The notes: generated by a model from the letters alone, not told the origin. Positions 1 to 9,129 are shown, counted from the stretch's first letter. The stretch is 64,000 nt of DNA from Celeribacter indicus (GCF_000819565.1 NZ_CP004394.1:91184-155183); one strand, 5' to 3'. Made by a program: numbers and translations.

Positions 1-1224
1 CCAAAGGATCCCCCTGAAGATCGTGCTGAGGCTCGCGGAATTCCCGACCACCCCCTTCAACACGAAGACGTTGAGCCCGATGGGCGGCGTGATCATCCCG
101 ATCTCCAGGTATTTCGCGAGCAGCACGCCGAACCACAACAGGTCATAGCCGGTGTCCTTCAGGATCGGCAGCAGGATCGGCAGCGTGAGCAGCATCGCCC
201 CGATGGGATCGAGGAACATGCCGAGCAGCAGGTAGACGATGGTGATCGCCAGCAGCAGCACGTACCGGTTCGCCCCGAGGTCGCTGACCATCGCGGCGAG
301 CGCGTCGCCCGAGCCGCTGAAGGCGATGAAGCGGGTGAGCATGTTGGCCCCGATCGCGATGATGAAGATCGAGCCGGAGACCATCAGCGTCTCGTAGAGC
401 GAATCCCACATCCGCTTCCATGTCAGCGTGCGCTTGATCAGCGCGATCAGGACCGAAAGCGACGCGCCGACGGCGCCCGCCTCGGTCGGGGTGAACATGC
501 CGCTGAACAGCCCGCCGAACACGCCGATGATGAGCAGGAGCACCGGCCAGATCTCCGCCAGCGCGCGCAGCCTCTCCGACCAGCTCGCGTCAGAGTCCGA
601 GCGTGGCGCGAGATCGGGATTGAGCATCACCCGCACCATGATGACGGCGACATAGGCAACCATCGTCAGGACGCCGACGCCCACCCCGCCCAGGAACAGC
701 GCGCCCACGGGCACCTGGGCGATGATGCCGTAGAGGATCAGCAGGATCGAGGGCGGGATCAGCGCGCCGATCGTGCCCGCCGCCGCGATGCTCCCGGTGG
801 CGAGCGCCGCATCGTAGCGCGATTTCATCATCTCCGGGATGGCGATCCGCCCCATCGCCGCCGCGCAGGCGAGCGAGGAGCCGGTGACCGCGGCAAAGCC
901 CGTCGCCCCGAACACGCCCGCGATCGCGAGCCCGCCGGGCAGCCGTGCGAGCCACAGCCGGGCGGCGTCGAACAGTCCTTTCGTCAGCCCCGCATGGAAA
1001 CAGACGAAGCCCATGAGCACGAACATCGGCACGGAGCTGAGCTGCCAGGAGGCGGCGAATGTGTAGGGGATGAGGCCAAGCGATCCCCAGGCGGCACTTT
1101 CGCCGACGAGGATCCAGAGCCCCGAGAAGGAGACGAGGATGAGCGAGAGGCCGATGGGGATCCGCAGAAGGATCAGCATCAGCAGGACGGCGATGCCCGC
1201 ATATCCGATTTCAGCTGGCGTCAT
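1..1224 (-). CDS. dctM: TRAP transporter large permease (DctM), 3'-truncated by window edge
   Basis: Large membrane subunit of a tripartite ATP-independent periplasmic transporter, which moves an organic acid inward with Na+ or H+. The 408 codons present give a very hydrophobic protein beginning MTPAEIGYAGIAVLL, with the family signatures LTKGLFDAARLWLARLPGGLA, FTPTEAGAVGA and ITPPIGLNVFVLKG; only about 20 residues at the C-terminus should be missing. The start overlaps the stop of the small permease gene by four bases (ATGA), so the two are translationally coupled. It is the last visible gene of the dctPQM operon driven by the sigma-54 promoter at 3138-3152. The substrate cannot be read from sequence; the context suggests the acid degraded by the island. 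Confidence 0.93.
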   Translation of the reverse strand, partial: MTPAEIGYAGIAVLLMLILLRIPIGLSLILVSFSGLWILVGESAAWGSLGLIPYTFAASWQLSSVPMFVLMGFVCFHAGLTKGLFDAARLWLARLPGGLAIAGVFGATGFAAVTGSSLACAAAMGRIAIPEMMKSRYDAALATGSIAAAGTIGALIPPSILLILYGIIAQVPVGALFLGGVGVGVLTMVAYVAVIMVRVMLNPDLAPRSDSDASWSERLRALAEIWPVLLLIIGVFGGLFSGMFTPTEAGAVGASLSVLIALIKRTLTWKRMWDSLYETLMVSGSIFIIAIGANMLTRFIAFSGSGDALAAMVSDLGANRYVLLLAITIVYLLLGMFLDPIGAMLLTLPILLPILKDTGYDLLWFGVLLAKYLEIGMITPPIGLNVFVLKGVVGNSASLSTIFRGILW

Positions 1225-1793
1225 TTCTCCTGCGCCTCCCGGTTTTCCTCGGATGTGGCGACCTCGTTGGCGCGCTCGTAGCTTTCCGCGAGGCTTTCAC
1301 GCTTCAGGTCGAAGCGGCGGCCGAGCAGCTTGCTCAGGATCATGAGCGCCATCAGCCCGGTGCCCACCGGCACGATGTAATAGGACGGCCAGGTGATGAT
1401 CTTCACCCGTTGCTCGGTCTCGAACGCCCCGACCGAGAGCTTGTCGTTGGCCACGGAAAAGGTCTTCCAGGTGAAGGCGACGAAGACCACCAGCCCGATC
1501 ACCAGCGCCAGCGCCGTCAGCATCCGCTGGACGCGCTGCGGGAAGTGTTCCGCGACGAGCTCGACGTCGATATGCCCGTTGCGGGCCTCGACGACGCAGA
1601 GGCAGAGGAAGGTCACCACCACCATGTAATAGTTCGACACCAGCGCGGTGGTGCCGGGGAGCGGCCGTGAAAAGACGAACTTGGACACCACGTCGGCCGT
1701 CACGTGCACCATCATCAGGACGACCACGATCGCCCCGATGAAGGTCGCGATCCGCGACAGGCCCATCACGAACCTTTCGAACTTCGCTATCAT
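1221..1793 (-). CDS. dctQ: TRAP transporter small permease (DctQ)
   Basis: Four-helix small membrane subunit (190 aa) that docks the large permease. The chosen start, MIAKFERFVMGLSRI, follows a GAGGAGG ribosome site; an in-frame ATG 57 bases upstream would add a charged, implausible leader. Family features include the segment VSKFVFSRPLPGTTALVSNYYMVVVTFL and the conserved NGHIDVELV loop. The stop overlaps the start of dctM by four bases, and dctP lies 66 bases upstream in the same operon. Confidence 0.92.
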   Translation of the reverse strand: MIAKFERFVMGLSRIATFIGAIVVVLMMVHVTADVVSKFVFSRPLPGTTALVSNYYMVVVTFLCLCVVEARNGHIDVELVAEHFPQRVQRMLTALALVIGLVVFVAFTWKTFSVANDKLSVGAFETEQRVKIITWPSYYIVPVGTGLMALMILSKLLGRRFDLKRESLAESYERANEVATSEENREAQEK

Positions 1794-1859
1794 CTTGCCC
1801 TCCTCGCAAGGGATGTCGGCGGACCGCCCGGACCGGGCCGGGCGGCGCATCGGATCAGC

Positions 1860-3011
1860 TCACTGCATCGCGTAGGCTTCGGGGTCGAGCTTCGAATAGA
1901 TCTCGTCCCAGTAGATCTGGTGCAGGGCCTCCGCCGACTCCACGTCGGCGGTCAGATCCTTCCACTTGGTGATCAGGTCGGCCACGACGACGGATTTTTC
2001 CTCCGCGTCGGAGACGCCGTATTTGGAGACGAATTCCTGGATGATGACCGGCTTGTCCTCTTCGACGAAGGCCGCGGAAGCCTCGAGCAGCTCGTCCGAG
2101 GGCTCGTGGATCTCGATCCCGGCCTCGCTGGCGATGTCCATCGCCTCTTCGGAAGCCTGGACATAGGCCCAGGTGCCCTCCGCGACGAGATAGGCGGCGG
2201 TGTCGATGAGGCCCGCGCGCTCCTCGGACGTCATGTCGCGCCAGGTGTCGATATTGGTGTTGGCATCGCCCACGCCGGGGAACACCCCACCCGGAACCGC
2301 CGTGGTCATGTCGGTGACGACGTCGGTGAGCTGGAAATTCACCAGTTCGGTCGGCGCGAAGAACACGCAGTCGACCACGCCCTGCGACAGCGCGTCATAG
2401 GCCTCGTTGGCAGAGATCGTGACGCTGGTCGCCCCCATCGCCTCCGCCCAGCGGGCCCAGCTCGGCGCCGCGGTGCGCACCTTGAGGCCGCGGAAATCCG
2501 CCTTCTCCACGACCGGCCGCGTGCATTGCGTGATGTAGACGCCGGTCGAGTGCCCGCCCAGGTAGACCTGGTTCTGGGTGGCGAATTCCGCCACGCATTC
2601 CGGGCAGTGCAGCATCACGTATTCGGACACCGCCCCCGCCATGGCAAAGCTCGCCACCGCGGCCTCGGTGTCGGCGGTCGCGAGCATGTTCATCGCCGCG
2701 GCAAGGTTGCTGTTGGCGAATTCGGCGGGCTGGTACTGATAGGTCGCCCATCCCATGTCGACCATGTGGTCGGCGATGCCCTGCGGCGTCTGCCGCAGAT
2801 CGAGCAGCGACATTGGGAAGAGCTTGATGTTGAGCCCGTGGTTTTCCTGCGCGTAGGTCACCACCTTCTCGAGCGCATTGACGGGCGTGCTGCCCGTCGG
2901 AAAACCGATCGCGTAGGTCAGATCCCGTGCCGTGGCCGGTGCGGCGGCGGCAAGCCCCGCCATCGTCCCGATGGCCATCGCATGTCTCAGCGTAGTTCCC
3001 GTAGTTCCCAT
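1860..3011 (-). CDS. dctP: TRAP transporter solute-binding protein (DctP)
   Basis: Periplasmic binding protein of 383 aa that captures the substrate and delivers it to DctQM. It has a signal peptide (hydrophobic AMAIGTMAGLAAAAPATA, cleavage near residue 28), then the mature start RDLTYAIGFPTGSTPVNALEK. The start follows GGGAGGAAGATC. The sequence contains four cysteines, including a CPEC pair, unusual for a DctP protein and possibly a disulphide. It is the first gene of the TRAP operon. Its promoter is a sigma-54 site about 130 bases upstream, divergent from the GMC oxidoreductase gene, which links uptake with the first oxidation steps. Confidence 0.92.
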   Translation of the reverse strand: MGTTGTTLRHAMAIGTMAGLAAAAPATARDLTYAIGFPTGSTPVNALEKVVTYAQENHGLNIKLFPMSLLDLRQTPQGIADHMVDMGWATYQYQPAEFANSNLAAAMNMLATADTEAAVASFAMAGAVSEYVMLHCPECVAEFATQNQVYLGGHSTGVYITQCTRPVVEKADFRGLKVRTAAPSWARWAEAMGATSVTISANEAYDALSQGVVDCVFFAPTELVNFQLTDVVTDMTTAVPGGVFPGVGDANTNIDTWRDMTSEERAGLIDTAAYLVAEGTWAYVQASEEAMDIASEAGIEIHEPSDELLEASAAFVEEDKPVIIQEFVSKYGVSDAEEKSVVVADLITKWKDLTADVESAEALHQIYWDEIYSKLDPEAYAMQ

Positions 3012-3137
3012 GTGATCTTCCTCCCTGTGAATGTCGCCCCCGGCACATCCGCGCCGGCTGATCCGGCCCTCCCTCCGCTGCGCGGCCCGTCCCTCCCGGT
3101 CCGCGCCGGACGTCGTGACCCGGCACTCCGGGAGCAC

Positions 3138-3152
3138 GCAAACGCTGTGCCA
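3138..3152 (-). promoter_or_regulatory. Sigma-54 promoter of dctPQM
   Basis: On the minus strand the sequence is TGGCACAGCGTTTGC, an exact -24/-12 element (GG-N10-GC spacing). It points to dctP 127 bases away. The same 15 bases are repeated on the other strand at 3226-3240. Confidence 0.85.
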
Positions 3153-3225
3153 GCCCTCCCGCCCGGACCGCCGCGCCGCCATTCCGCCGCCGCGGCCGGT
3201 CCCGCGCAGGGATCTGCCGGGTCCG

Positions 3226-3240
3226 TGGCACAGCGTTTGC
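3226..3240 (+). promoter_or_regulatory. Sigma-54 promoter of GMC oxidoreductase operon
   Basis: TGGCACAGCGTTTGC on the plus strand, identical to the divergent copy at 3138-3152. The transcription start should fall about 12 bases downstream, near 3252, leaving a leader of about 50 bases before the ATG at 3300. Confidence 0.87.
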
Positions 3241-3299
3241 GCGCCCCCGAGCGTCGCCCCGAGACGGGCCGGGCAGCAGAAACACGGGAAAGGCAAGGC

Positions 3300-4916
3300 A
3301 TGGAAGAATTCGATTTCGTCATCGTCGGAGCAGGCTCCGCAGGTTGCATCGTTGCCTATCGCCTGGCGGAGAAGGGCCACAGCGTCTGCGTGCTCGAGGC
3401 GGGGCCGGAGGACCGCAACATCTACATCCGCATCCCCGCCGGGATCGTGAAGACATCGACCAACGACAGGCTGCTGTGGAAGTTCGAACACCAGCCCGCG
3501 CCCAACACGAACAACCGCACGATCCCGCTCATCCAGGGGAAGATGATCGGCGGCGGCAGCTCGCTCAACGGCATGGTCTACAGCCGCGGACAGGCGGGCG
3601 ATTTCAACCTCTGGGCCAGCCGCGGCGCCGAAGGCTGGGACTACCACAGCGTCCTGCCCTATTTCCGCAAGTACGAACGTTTCCGCGACGGTGATGCCGA
3701 CCCGGCCTATCGCGGCCGGGAGGGGCGGGTGCAAACGAGCCGCCAGCCGCGCCGCGATCCGCTGTGCGAGGCGTTCATCGCCGCGGCGCAGGCCGACGGC
3801 ATCCCCGCCAATCCGGATTACAACGGCCGCGTCCAGGAGGGCGTGGGCTACGCCCAGGCCACGATCCATCGCGGCCAGCGGTCGAGCTCGGCCCGCGCCT
3901 ATCTGCACCCGGCGCGCCGGGAACTCGGCGTGCGCGTCATCACCGGCGCGCAGGTGCGCCGTGTCCTTGTCGAGGACGGTCGTGCCACGGGTGTGGAATT
4001 CTCCCGCGAGGGCAGCGACCGGGCCGAGACGGTCACCGCCCGGCGCTGCACCATCGTCAGCGCAGGCACGGCCAACACTGCGAAACTGCTCCAGCTTTCC
4101 GGCATCGGTCCGGCGGCGCTGCTGAAGGAGCACGGCATCCCGGTGCTGCGCGACCTGCCGGTGGGGGAGAATTTCTCCGATCACTATGCCTGCCGCGTCG
4201 TGGCGCGGGTGAAGCCGCGCTACAAGACCGTGAACCAGCTCTCGCGCGGGCTGAACCTCGTGGGGGAGGTGGCGAAATGGCTGCTCGACCTGCCCTCCAT
4301 CCTCGGCATGAGCTCGATGTCGGTCTACGGTTTCTGCAAGATGCAGCCGGGCACCGCCGACAACGATTACTGCGTGACCTTCACCCCGGCGAGCCTCAAG
4401 GCCGGTCTGACGCGCAAGCTCGACGATTTCCCCGGCGTGACCTCGGGCGGCTGGCGGCTGCGCCCGGAGAGCCGCGGCCATGTCCGCCTGCGCTCGGCGG
4501 ACTGGCGCGACGCGCCGCTGGTCCAGCCCAACCACCTGGGCGAGGAGAGCGACCGGGCGATCACCATCGCTGCGATCCGGCGCTGCCACCGGATCCTGAC
4601 GGGCGCGGCGATGCGCGACTATGTCGAGGTGATGGAACTGCCGAAGACGCCGCCCGCGACGGAGGACGAATGGCTCGACTACGTCCGGCAATACGGCTCC
4701 ACCGCCTATCACCTCGTCGGGACCTGCACGATGGGGGCCGCCGACGATCCGAAGGCCGTGGTCGATCCGCGCCTGCGCCTGCGCGGCATCGAGGGGCTGC
4801 GGGTCATCGACGCCTCGGTGATGCCGACCACGCCCTCGGGCAACACCAACGCCTCGACCACGATGATCGCGGAGAAGGCCTCCGACATGCTGCTCGAGGA
4901 CTATCCGCGCACCTGA
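3300..4916 (+). CDS. GMC-family FAD oxidoreductase (choline/alcohol dehydrogenase type)
   Basis: FAD-dependent alcohol dehydrogenase of 538 aa, the usual length. The N-terminus DFVIVGAGSAGCIVAYRLAEKG is the FAD dinucleotide fold, followed by the GMC signature 1 region (GKMIGGGSSLNGMVYSRG) and signature 2 (SAGTANTAKLLQLSGIGP). The C-terminal GMC_oxred_C domain carries YHLVGTCTMG with the catalytic His and the closing NTNASTTMIAEKASD block. The ATG after AAAGGCAAGGC is preferred because it starts the FAD fold directly; the reading frame stays open far upstream but across the promoter. It probably oxidises a primary alcohol of the island's substrate to an aldehyde; the true substrate is unknown. 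A metallo-beta-lactamase-fold gene follows 33 bases later in the same unit. Confidence 0.9.
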   Translation: MEEFDFVIVGAGSAGCIVAYRLAEKGHSVCVLEAGPEDRNIYIRIPAGIVKTSTNDRLLWKFEHQPAPNTNNRTIPLIQGKMIGGGSSLNGMVYSRGQAGDFNLWASRGAEGWDYHSVLPYFRKYERFRDGDADPAYRGREGRVQTSRQPRRDPLCEAFIAAAQADGIPANPDYNGRVQEGVGYAQATIHRGQRSSSARAYLHPARRELGVRVITGAQVRRVLVEDGRATGVEFSREGSDRAETVTARRCTIVSAGTANTAKLLQLSGIGPAALLKEHGIPVLRDLPVGENFSDHYACRVVARVKPRYKTVNQLSRGLNLVGEVAKWLLDLPSILGMSSMSVYGFCKMQPGTADNDYCVTFTPASLKAGLTRKLDDFPGVTSGGWRLRPESRGHVRLRSADWRDAPLVQPNHLGEESDRAITIAAIRRCHRILTGAAMRDYVEVMELPKTPPATEDEWLDYVRQYGSTAYHLVGTCTMGAADDPKAVVDPRLRLRGIEGLRVIDASVMPTTPSGNTNASTTMIAEKASDMLLEDYPRT

Positions 4917-4949
4917 CACCGACCGCCACATTCCGAAGGGAGACCCGCC

Positions 4950-5756
4950 ATGACACCCCCTGCCTGGGAGCTTTTCGCCGTCTGCTATGCCCGCCAGCCG
5001 GAGCGCCGCCCGGCGCATCTCACCTATGTCGACGGCCGCGAGGCGGAGAGCACGACGGGCTTCGACTATTTCTTCTGGTACGCGGTGCAGGGGGAGCGTG
5101 TCGTCGTGATCGACACCGGCTTCTCGGAAGAGGCGTGCCGCAGGCTCGGGCGCGCGTGGGCGGGGGATCCCGCGACGCTGCTGGCGCGCGCCGGGATCGA
5201 CGCGGGCGCGGTGCGGGACGTGATCCTGACCCATGCCCATCCCGACCATGTCGGCAATCTCGACCAGTTCCCGAACGCGACCTTCTGGATCCATGCCGAG
5301 GAGATGCGCGCGCTGACCGGGGAGGAAATGAGCTTCGACTTCTTCCGCCACAGCTATCACGGCGAGGACGTCTGCGCGCTGGTGCGCCTGCTCCACGCCG
5401 GCCGCCTGCGGATCATCGCCGAGGACGGCGCCTTCGCGGAGGGTCTCGACCATATCCTGATCGGCGGCCATGCGCCCGGACAGATGGCGCTTCGGATCGA
5501 GACGCGGCGCGGTCCGGTCCTGCTCGCGAGCGACGCGGTGCATCTCTTCGAGGAGATGGAGGGCGAGCGCCCCTTCTTCGTCTTCCACGACATGCGCCGG
5601 ATGCTGCGCGGGCTGCGGACCTGCCGGCGGCTCGCCGGAAGCGACGACCGCCTCGTTCCGGGGCACGATCCGCGGGTGACGGAGATCTATCCCTGCCCGG
5701 TGCCGGGGATGGAGGGCATCCTGCTCGACCTCGGGGAGGCGCCGGCCGGGCCGTGA
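4950..5756 (+). CDS. Metallo-beta-lactamase-fold hydrolase, N-acyl-homoserine-lactonase-like
   Basis: Zn-dependent hydrolase of 268 aa. The metal motif THAHPDHVGN (HxHxDH) is near residue 93, later ligands are the His of IGGHAPGQ and the Asp of LLASDAVH, and the final His lies in VPGHDP. The overall layout and the conserved Phe/Tyr-rich N-terminus resemble the AttM/AiiA lactonase subgroup. Start follows AAGGGAGACCCGCC. In this setting a role in opening a lactone or thioester intermediate is as likely as quorum quenching. Second gene of the GMC transcription unit. Confidence 0.83.
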   Translation: MTPPAWELFAVCYARQPERRPAHLTYVDGREAESTTGFDYFFWYAVQGERVVVIDTGFSEEACRRLGRAWAGDPATLLARAGIDAGAVRDVILTHAHPDHVGNLDQFPNATFWIHAEEMRALTGEEMSFDFFRHSYHGEDVCALVRLLHAGRLRIIAEDGAFAEGLDHILIGGHAPGQMALRIETRRGPVLLASDAVHLFEEMEGERPFFVFHDMRRMLRGLRTCRRLAGSDDRLVPGHDPRVTEIYPCPVPGMEGILLDLGEAPAGP

Positions 5757-5792
5757 TAGGCCCGCCCCCTCCCCCCCGGCGCGCGCCGGCCG

Positions 5793-5807
5793 TGGCACAA
5801 ATATTGC
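5793..5807 (+). promoter_or_regulatory. Sigma-54 promoter of the molybdenum hydroxylase gene
   Basis: TGGCACAAATATTGC, with the right GG-N10-GC geometry, 98 bases before the ATG at 5905. The AT-rich spacer stands out in a very GC-rich gap. Confidence 0.85.
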
Positions 5808-5904
5808 GCGGCACCCGGCCAAACCCCTTGGTTTCGGAGCCGATTCCTGCTCCGATACGGGCGTGCCGTCCGAAGGGTGCCGAAACAGCGAGGAAGGAAC
5901 GAAG

Positions 5905-8253
5905 ATGAAGTTCAGTCCAGGAGAAGCCAATCCCCGTCACGAGGACGACCGCCTTCTGACCGGGCACGGCCGGTATTCCGACGACGTCAACCTGCCCGGA
6001 CAGGCCCATGCGGCGATCGTCCGGTCCCCCTATGCCCATGCCGCGATCAACGGCATCGACGGCGAGGCGGCGCTCGACATGCCCGGCGTGCTTGCCGTGC
6101 TGACCGGCGCGGACTGGGTGGCGGACGGTCTGGGCGAGGTCGCGAATCCGGGTATCGTGATGAAGACGCCGCTGCTCCGGCCGGACGGCGTGCCCTTTGT
6201 CAATCCGGGGCGCCGGCCGCTTCCGACCGACCGCGTGCGCTATGTCGGCGAGCCGGTCGCGATGGTGGTGGCCGAAACCGCCGCCGCCGCCGCGCTCGCC
6301 GCGGAGATGGTGGAGCTCGACCTCGACCCGCTGCCTGCCGCGACCGCCACGGCCACCGCCCGCGACGCGGAGGCGCCGCTGGTCTGGGAGGACTTCCCGC
6401 GCAACGAGGTCTTCGTCTATCGCGCGGGCGATGCCGATGCGACGGCGAAGGCGCTCTCCGCCGCGCCGCGTGTCGTGACCGACCGGCTGGTGATCAACCG
6501 CATCCACGCCAACCCGATGGAGCCGCGCTCCTGCACCGGCGATTACGACGCCGGCCGGGACCATTACACGATCTACGGCGGGGTGCAGCGTTCCTTCTCC
6601 TTCCGCGACATGCTCGCGCGGGAGGTGTTCCGCGTGACGCCCGATCAGGTCGACGTGGTGCCGGGCGATGTCGGCGGCTCCTTCGGGCTCAAGGGTTCGA
6701 TGAACATGGAAATGCCGCTCGTGGGCTGGGCGTCGAAGCGGCTCGGGCGGCCGGTCAAGTGGACCGCCACCCGGACGGAGATGCTGACCGGCGACGACCA
6801 CGCCCGCGACGTCATCATCGAGGCGACGCTCGCCTATGACGACGACGGCCGGTTCCTCGGCTTCAGGGCGGAGGCCACCTCCAACATCGGGGCGTTCGCG
6901 GGCTTCTTCGGCCTCGCCCCCGCGATCCTCAACCTCGGCTCCATGGCCGGGCCCTACACGATCCCGGCGATGCATGTGGAGGCGGTCGGCGTCTGGACCC
7001 ACACCGGGCCGGTCGCGCCCTATCGCGGCGCGGGACGACCCGAGGCGGCCTATGTCATAGAGCGGATGGTCGATCAGGCCGCGCGAGACCTGCACATGGA
7101 CCCGGTGGAGATCCGCCGCCGCAACCTGATCCCGGCGGAGGCCCTGCCCTACCGGACCGCCCTGACCTTCACCTACGATTGCGGCGAGTTCGAGGCCGTG
7201 CTCGACAAGGCCATCGCCGCCGCCGGTTACGCGGGCTTTGCCGCCCGCCGGGCCGAGGCGGAGGCGCGGGGCAGGCTGCGCGGCATCGGCGTCGCGATGT
7301 GCATCGAGACGGCCGGTTCGGCGGGGTACGAGACGACGGAGCTCAAGTTTGCCGAGGACGGCACGGTGCGGGTGCTCGCTGGCACCACGAACCACGGACA
7401 GGGGCATTCGACCCTGTTCGCGCAATATGTCTCGCAGCGGCTCGGCTATGACGGCGCCGAGATCTCCGTGGTCGAAAGCGACACGCGCGTGATCGCGGAC
7501 GGGGTCGGCACCGGCGGCTCGCGCACCGCCGCCTTCGCCTCCGCCGCGGTGGAGGACGCCATCGCCAAGGCGGTGGAAAAGGGCCGCGGGATCGCCGCGA
7601 ACCTGTTGCAGGTCGGTCCCGAGGATCTTTCCTTCGCGGAGGGTGTCTATACCGTCTCGGGCGCCGAACAGCATGTCACCTTCCAGGAGGTGGTGCGCGC
7701 CGCCTTCTCCCCCGACATGCTGCCGGCGGGGACGGAGGCCGGCTTTCACGTCTTCGGCCGCAGCGAGCTTTCGGGACCGAGCTTTCCGAACGGCTGCCAT
7801 GTCTGCGAGGTGGAGATCGACCCGGAGACCGGCGCGGTGGAGGTGATTTCCCATGTGCTCGTCGACGATGTCGGGTTCGAGATCAACCCGATGATCGTGA
7901 AGGGCCAGCTCCACGGCGGCGTGTTGCAGGGCGCGGGCCAGATCCTGATGGAGGACATGGTCTATGACGAGGACGGCCAGATCCTGACCGGCTCCTTCAT
8001 GGATTACGCGATGCCGCGGATTTCCGACTATTGCTCGATCGAGGCCGGGAGCCATCCCGTGCCGACCGCGACCAACCCGACCGGGGTCAAGGGCGCGGGG
8101 GAAAGCGGCACGGTCGGCTCGATGCCCGCGCTCGCCAATGCGATCGACAACGCGCTGGCGCAGCGCGGGGCGAAACTGCCCGACATGCCGATGACGCCCT
8201 CGCGGATCTGGACCGCCCTGCGCGACGCGGCGCGCGGACAGGACGCCGCGTGA
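5905..8253 (+). CDS. Xanthine dehydrogenase-family molybdopterin-binding subunit (standalone)
   Basis: Large Mo-cofactor subunit (782 aa) of the xanthine dehydrogenase/aldehyde oxidoreductase family, which hydroxylates aldehydes or activated ring carbons with water. Visible are the N-terminal Ald_Xan_dh domain (RHEDDRLLTGHGRYSDD; RYVGEPVAMVVAE), the GGSFGLKG cofactor motif, the active-site loop PYRGAGRPEA, the GVGTGGSRTAA segment and the C-terminal GVKGAGESGTVG with the catalytic Glu. Start after GAGGAAGGAACGAAG; a GTG 42 bases upstream is possible but has no good ribosome site. The 2Fe-2S and FAD subunits that normally accompany it are absent from this unit, so it must borrow partners or be an orphan. 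Confidence 0.88.
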   Translation: MKFSPGEANPRHEDDRLLTGHGRYSDDVNLPGQAHAAIVRSPYAHAAINGIDGEAALDMPGVLAVLTGADWVADGLGEVANPGIVMKTPLLRPDGVPFVNPGRRPLPTDRVRYVGEPVAMVVAETAAAAALAAEMVELDLDPLPAATATATARDAEAPLVWEDFPRNEVFVYRAGDADATAKALSAAPRVVTDRLVINRIHANPMEPRSCTGDYDAGRDHYTIYGGVQRSFSFRDMLAREVFRVTPDQVDVVPGDVGGSFGLKGSMNMEMPLVGWASKRLGRPVKWTATRTEMLTGDDHARDVIIEATLAYDDDGRFLGFRAEATSNIGAFAGFFGLAPAILNLGSMAGPYTIPAMHVEAVGVWTHTGPVAPYRGAGRPEAAYVIERMVDQAARDLHMDPVEIRRRNLIPAEALPYRTALTFTYDCGEFEAVLDKAIAAAGYAGFAARRAEAEARGRLRGIGVAMCIETAGSAGYETTELKFAEDGTVRVLAGTTNHGQGHSTLFAQYVSQRLGYDGAEISVVESDTRVIADGVGTGGSRTAAFASAAVEDAIAKAVEKGRGIAANLLQVGPEDLSFAEGVYTVSGAEQHVTFQEVVRAAFSPDMLPAGTEAGFHVFGRSELSGPSFPNGCHVCEVEIDPETGAVEVISHVLVDDVGFEINPMIVKGQLHGGVLQGAGQILMEDMVYDEDGQILTGSFMDYAMPRISDYCSIEAGSHPVPTATNPTGVKGAGESGTVGSMPALANAIDNALAQRGAKLPDMPMTPSRIWTALRDAARGQDAA

Positions 8254-8275
8254 AACCGGGCGCGGCGTGACAAAC

Positions 8276-8300
8276 GGCGGCGGGACGGAACCCCGCCGCC
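8276..8300. terminator. GC-rich hairpin between convergent genes
   Basis: Inverted repeat GGCGGCGGG / CCCGCCGCC around a 7-base loop between the convergent molybdenum hydroxylase and hydratase genes. There is no T tract, so its efficiency as an intrinsic terminator is uncertain. Confidence 0.5.
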
Positions 8301-8322
8301 CTCCGTCCTCACACCTGCGGGA

Positions 8323-9129
8323 TCACTCCTCCCGGTCGGGGGCGGCGCGGAAGCGGGAGAAGTCCGGCTTGCGCTTTTCGAGGAAGGCGGTGGTGCCCTC
8401 CTTCTGTTCCGTCTCCCGGTAATCGTCCGGCACCATCCAGCGGCGCAGGCTGTCGCCCTGGCCGAGAAGGTCCTGGAATTCCTGGACGAAGGTGGCCTTG
8501 TAGACCTTGAGGCAGGTGGGCGCGACGGCAAGGAGTTCGTCGCACCATTTCTTCACCTCCGCATCGAGATCAGCCATCGGCACGACCGCGTTCACGAGGC
8601 CCCAGTCGAGCATCTGCTGCGCCGAATATTTCCGCCCGAGCATCCACATCTCCCGCGCGCGCTTCTGCCCGACCACGCGGACCAGGTAATTGACCACCGG
8701 CCCGGAGGTCGGATAGGCGACGCGCGGCTCGCTCTGGCCGAAGATCGCGTGATCCGCGGCGATGGTGAAATCGCAGAAATAGGCGAAATGGTTGCCCCCG
8801 CCGATGGCATAGCCGTTGACCCGCGCGATGATCGGCTTCGGGCACTGGCTGAAGGTCAGGTAGGGCGGCGCGAATTCCCGCGGGCCCGTGTGCCCCATCT
8901 TGCCCTCGCGCTGTTTCGACACGTCCGCCCCCGCGCAAAAGGATTTCTCGCCCGCGCCGGTGAACACCACCACCCCGACCACGGGATCCTTCCCCGCCAT
9001 GTCGAGCGCCGTCTCGATCTCCCGCATCGTCTGCGGCGTGCAGGAGTTCAGCTTTTCCGGCCGGTTGATCGTGATCGTCGCCACATGCCCGTCGATCTCG
9101 TAGAGGATGTCTTCAAATGTTGCAGCCAT
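8323..9129 (-). CDS. Crotonase-fold acyl-CoA enzyme, MenB/BadI-like subgroup
   Basis: 268-aa crotonase. The fold is clear: ITINRPEKLNS, oxyanion loops AGEKSFCAGADV and VNGYAIGGGNHFAYFCDFTIA, and the C-terminal TTAFLEKRKPDF. Overall it resembles the ring-cleaving MenB/BadI branch, but the segment that in BadI reads GSVDPGYG is here AYPTSGPV, so the key Asp and the GYG turn are missing and the reaction may be hydration or isomerisation instead. The ATG at 9129 is the only start downstream of the sigma-54 promoter. It is a single-gene unit, divergent from the activator gene at 9343. Confidence 0.82.
   Translation of the reverse strand: MAATFEDILYEIDGHVATITINRPEKLNSCTPQTMREIETALDMAGKDPVVGVVVFTGAGEKSFCAGADVSKQREGKMGHTGPREFAPPYLTFSQCPKPIIARVNGYAIGGGNHFAYFCDFTIAADHAIFGQSEPRVAYPTSGPVVNYLVRVVGQKRAREMWMLGRKYSAQQMLDWGLVNAVVPMADLDAEVKKWCDELLAVAPTCLKVYKATFVQEFQDLLGQGDSLRRWMVPDDYRETEQKEGTTAFLEKRKPDFSRFRAAPDREE

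Noticed and set aside
1704-3299. N-terminal extension of the GMC oxidoreductase frame
   Set aside because: It runs across the divergent sigma-54 promoters and antisense to dctP; the FAD fold begins right at the ATG at 3300.
1860-5930. A 1356-codon open frame on the minus strand
   Set aside because: Only its last 383 codons encode a protein (DctP); the rest mirrors the GMC and lactonase genes and is an effect of high GC.
5413-8055. An 880-codon open frame opposite the molybdenum hydroxylase gene
   Set aside because: Low-complexity His/Arg/Gly-rich translation antisense to a clear gene, no domain or ribosome site.
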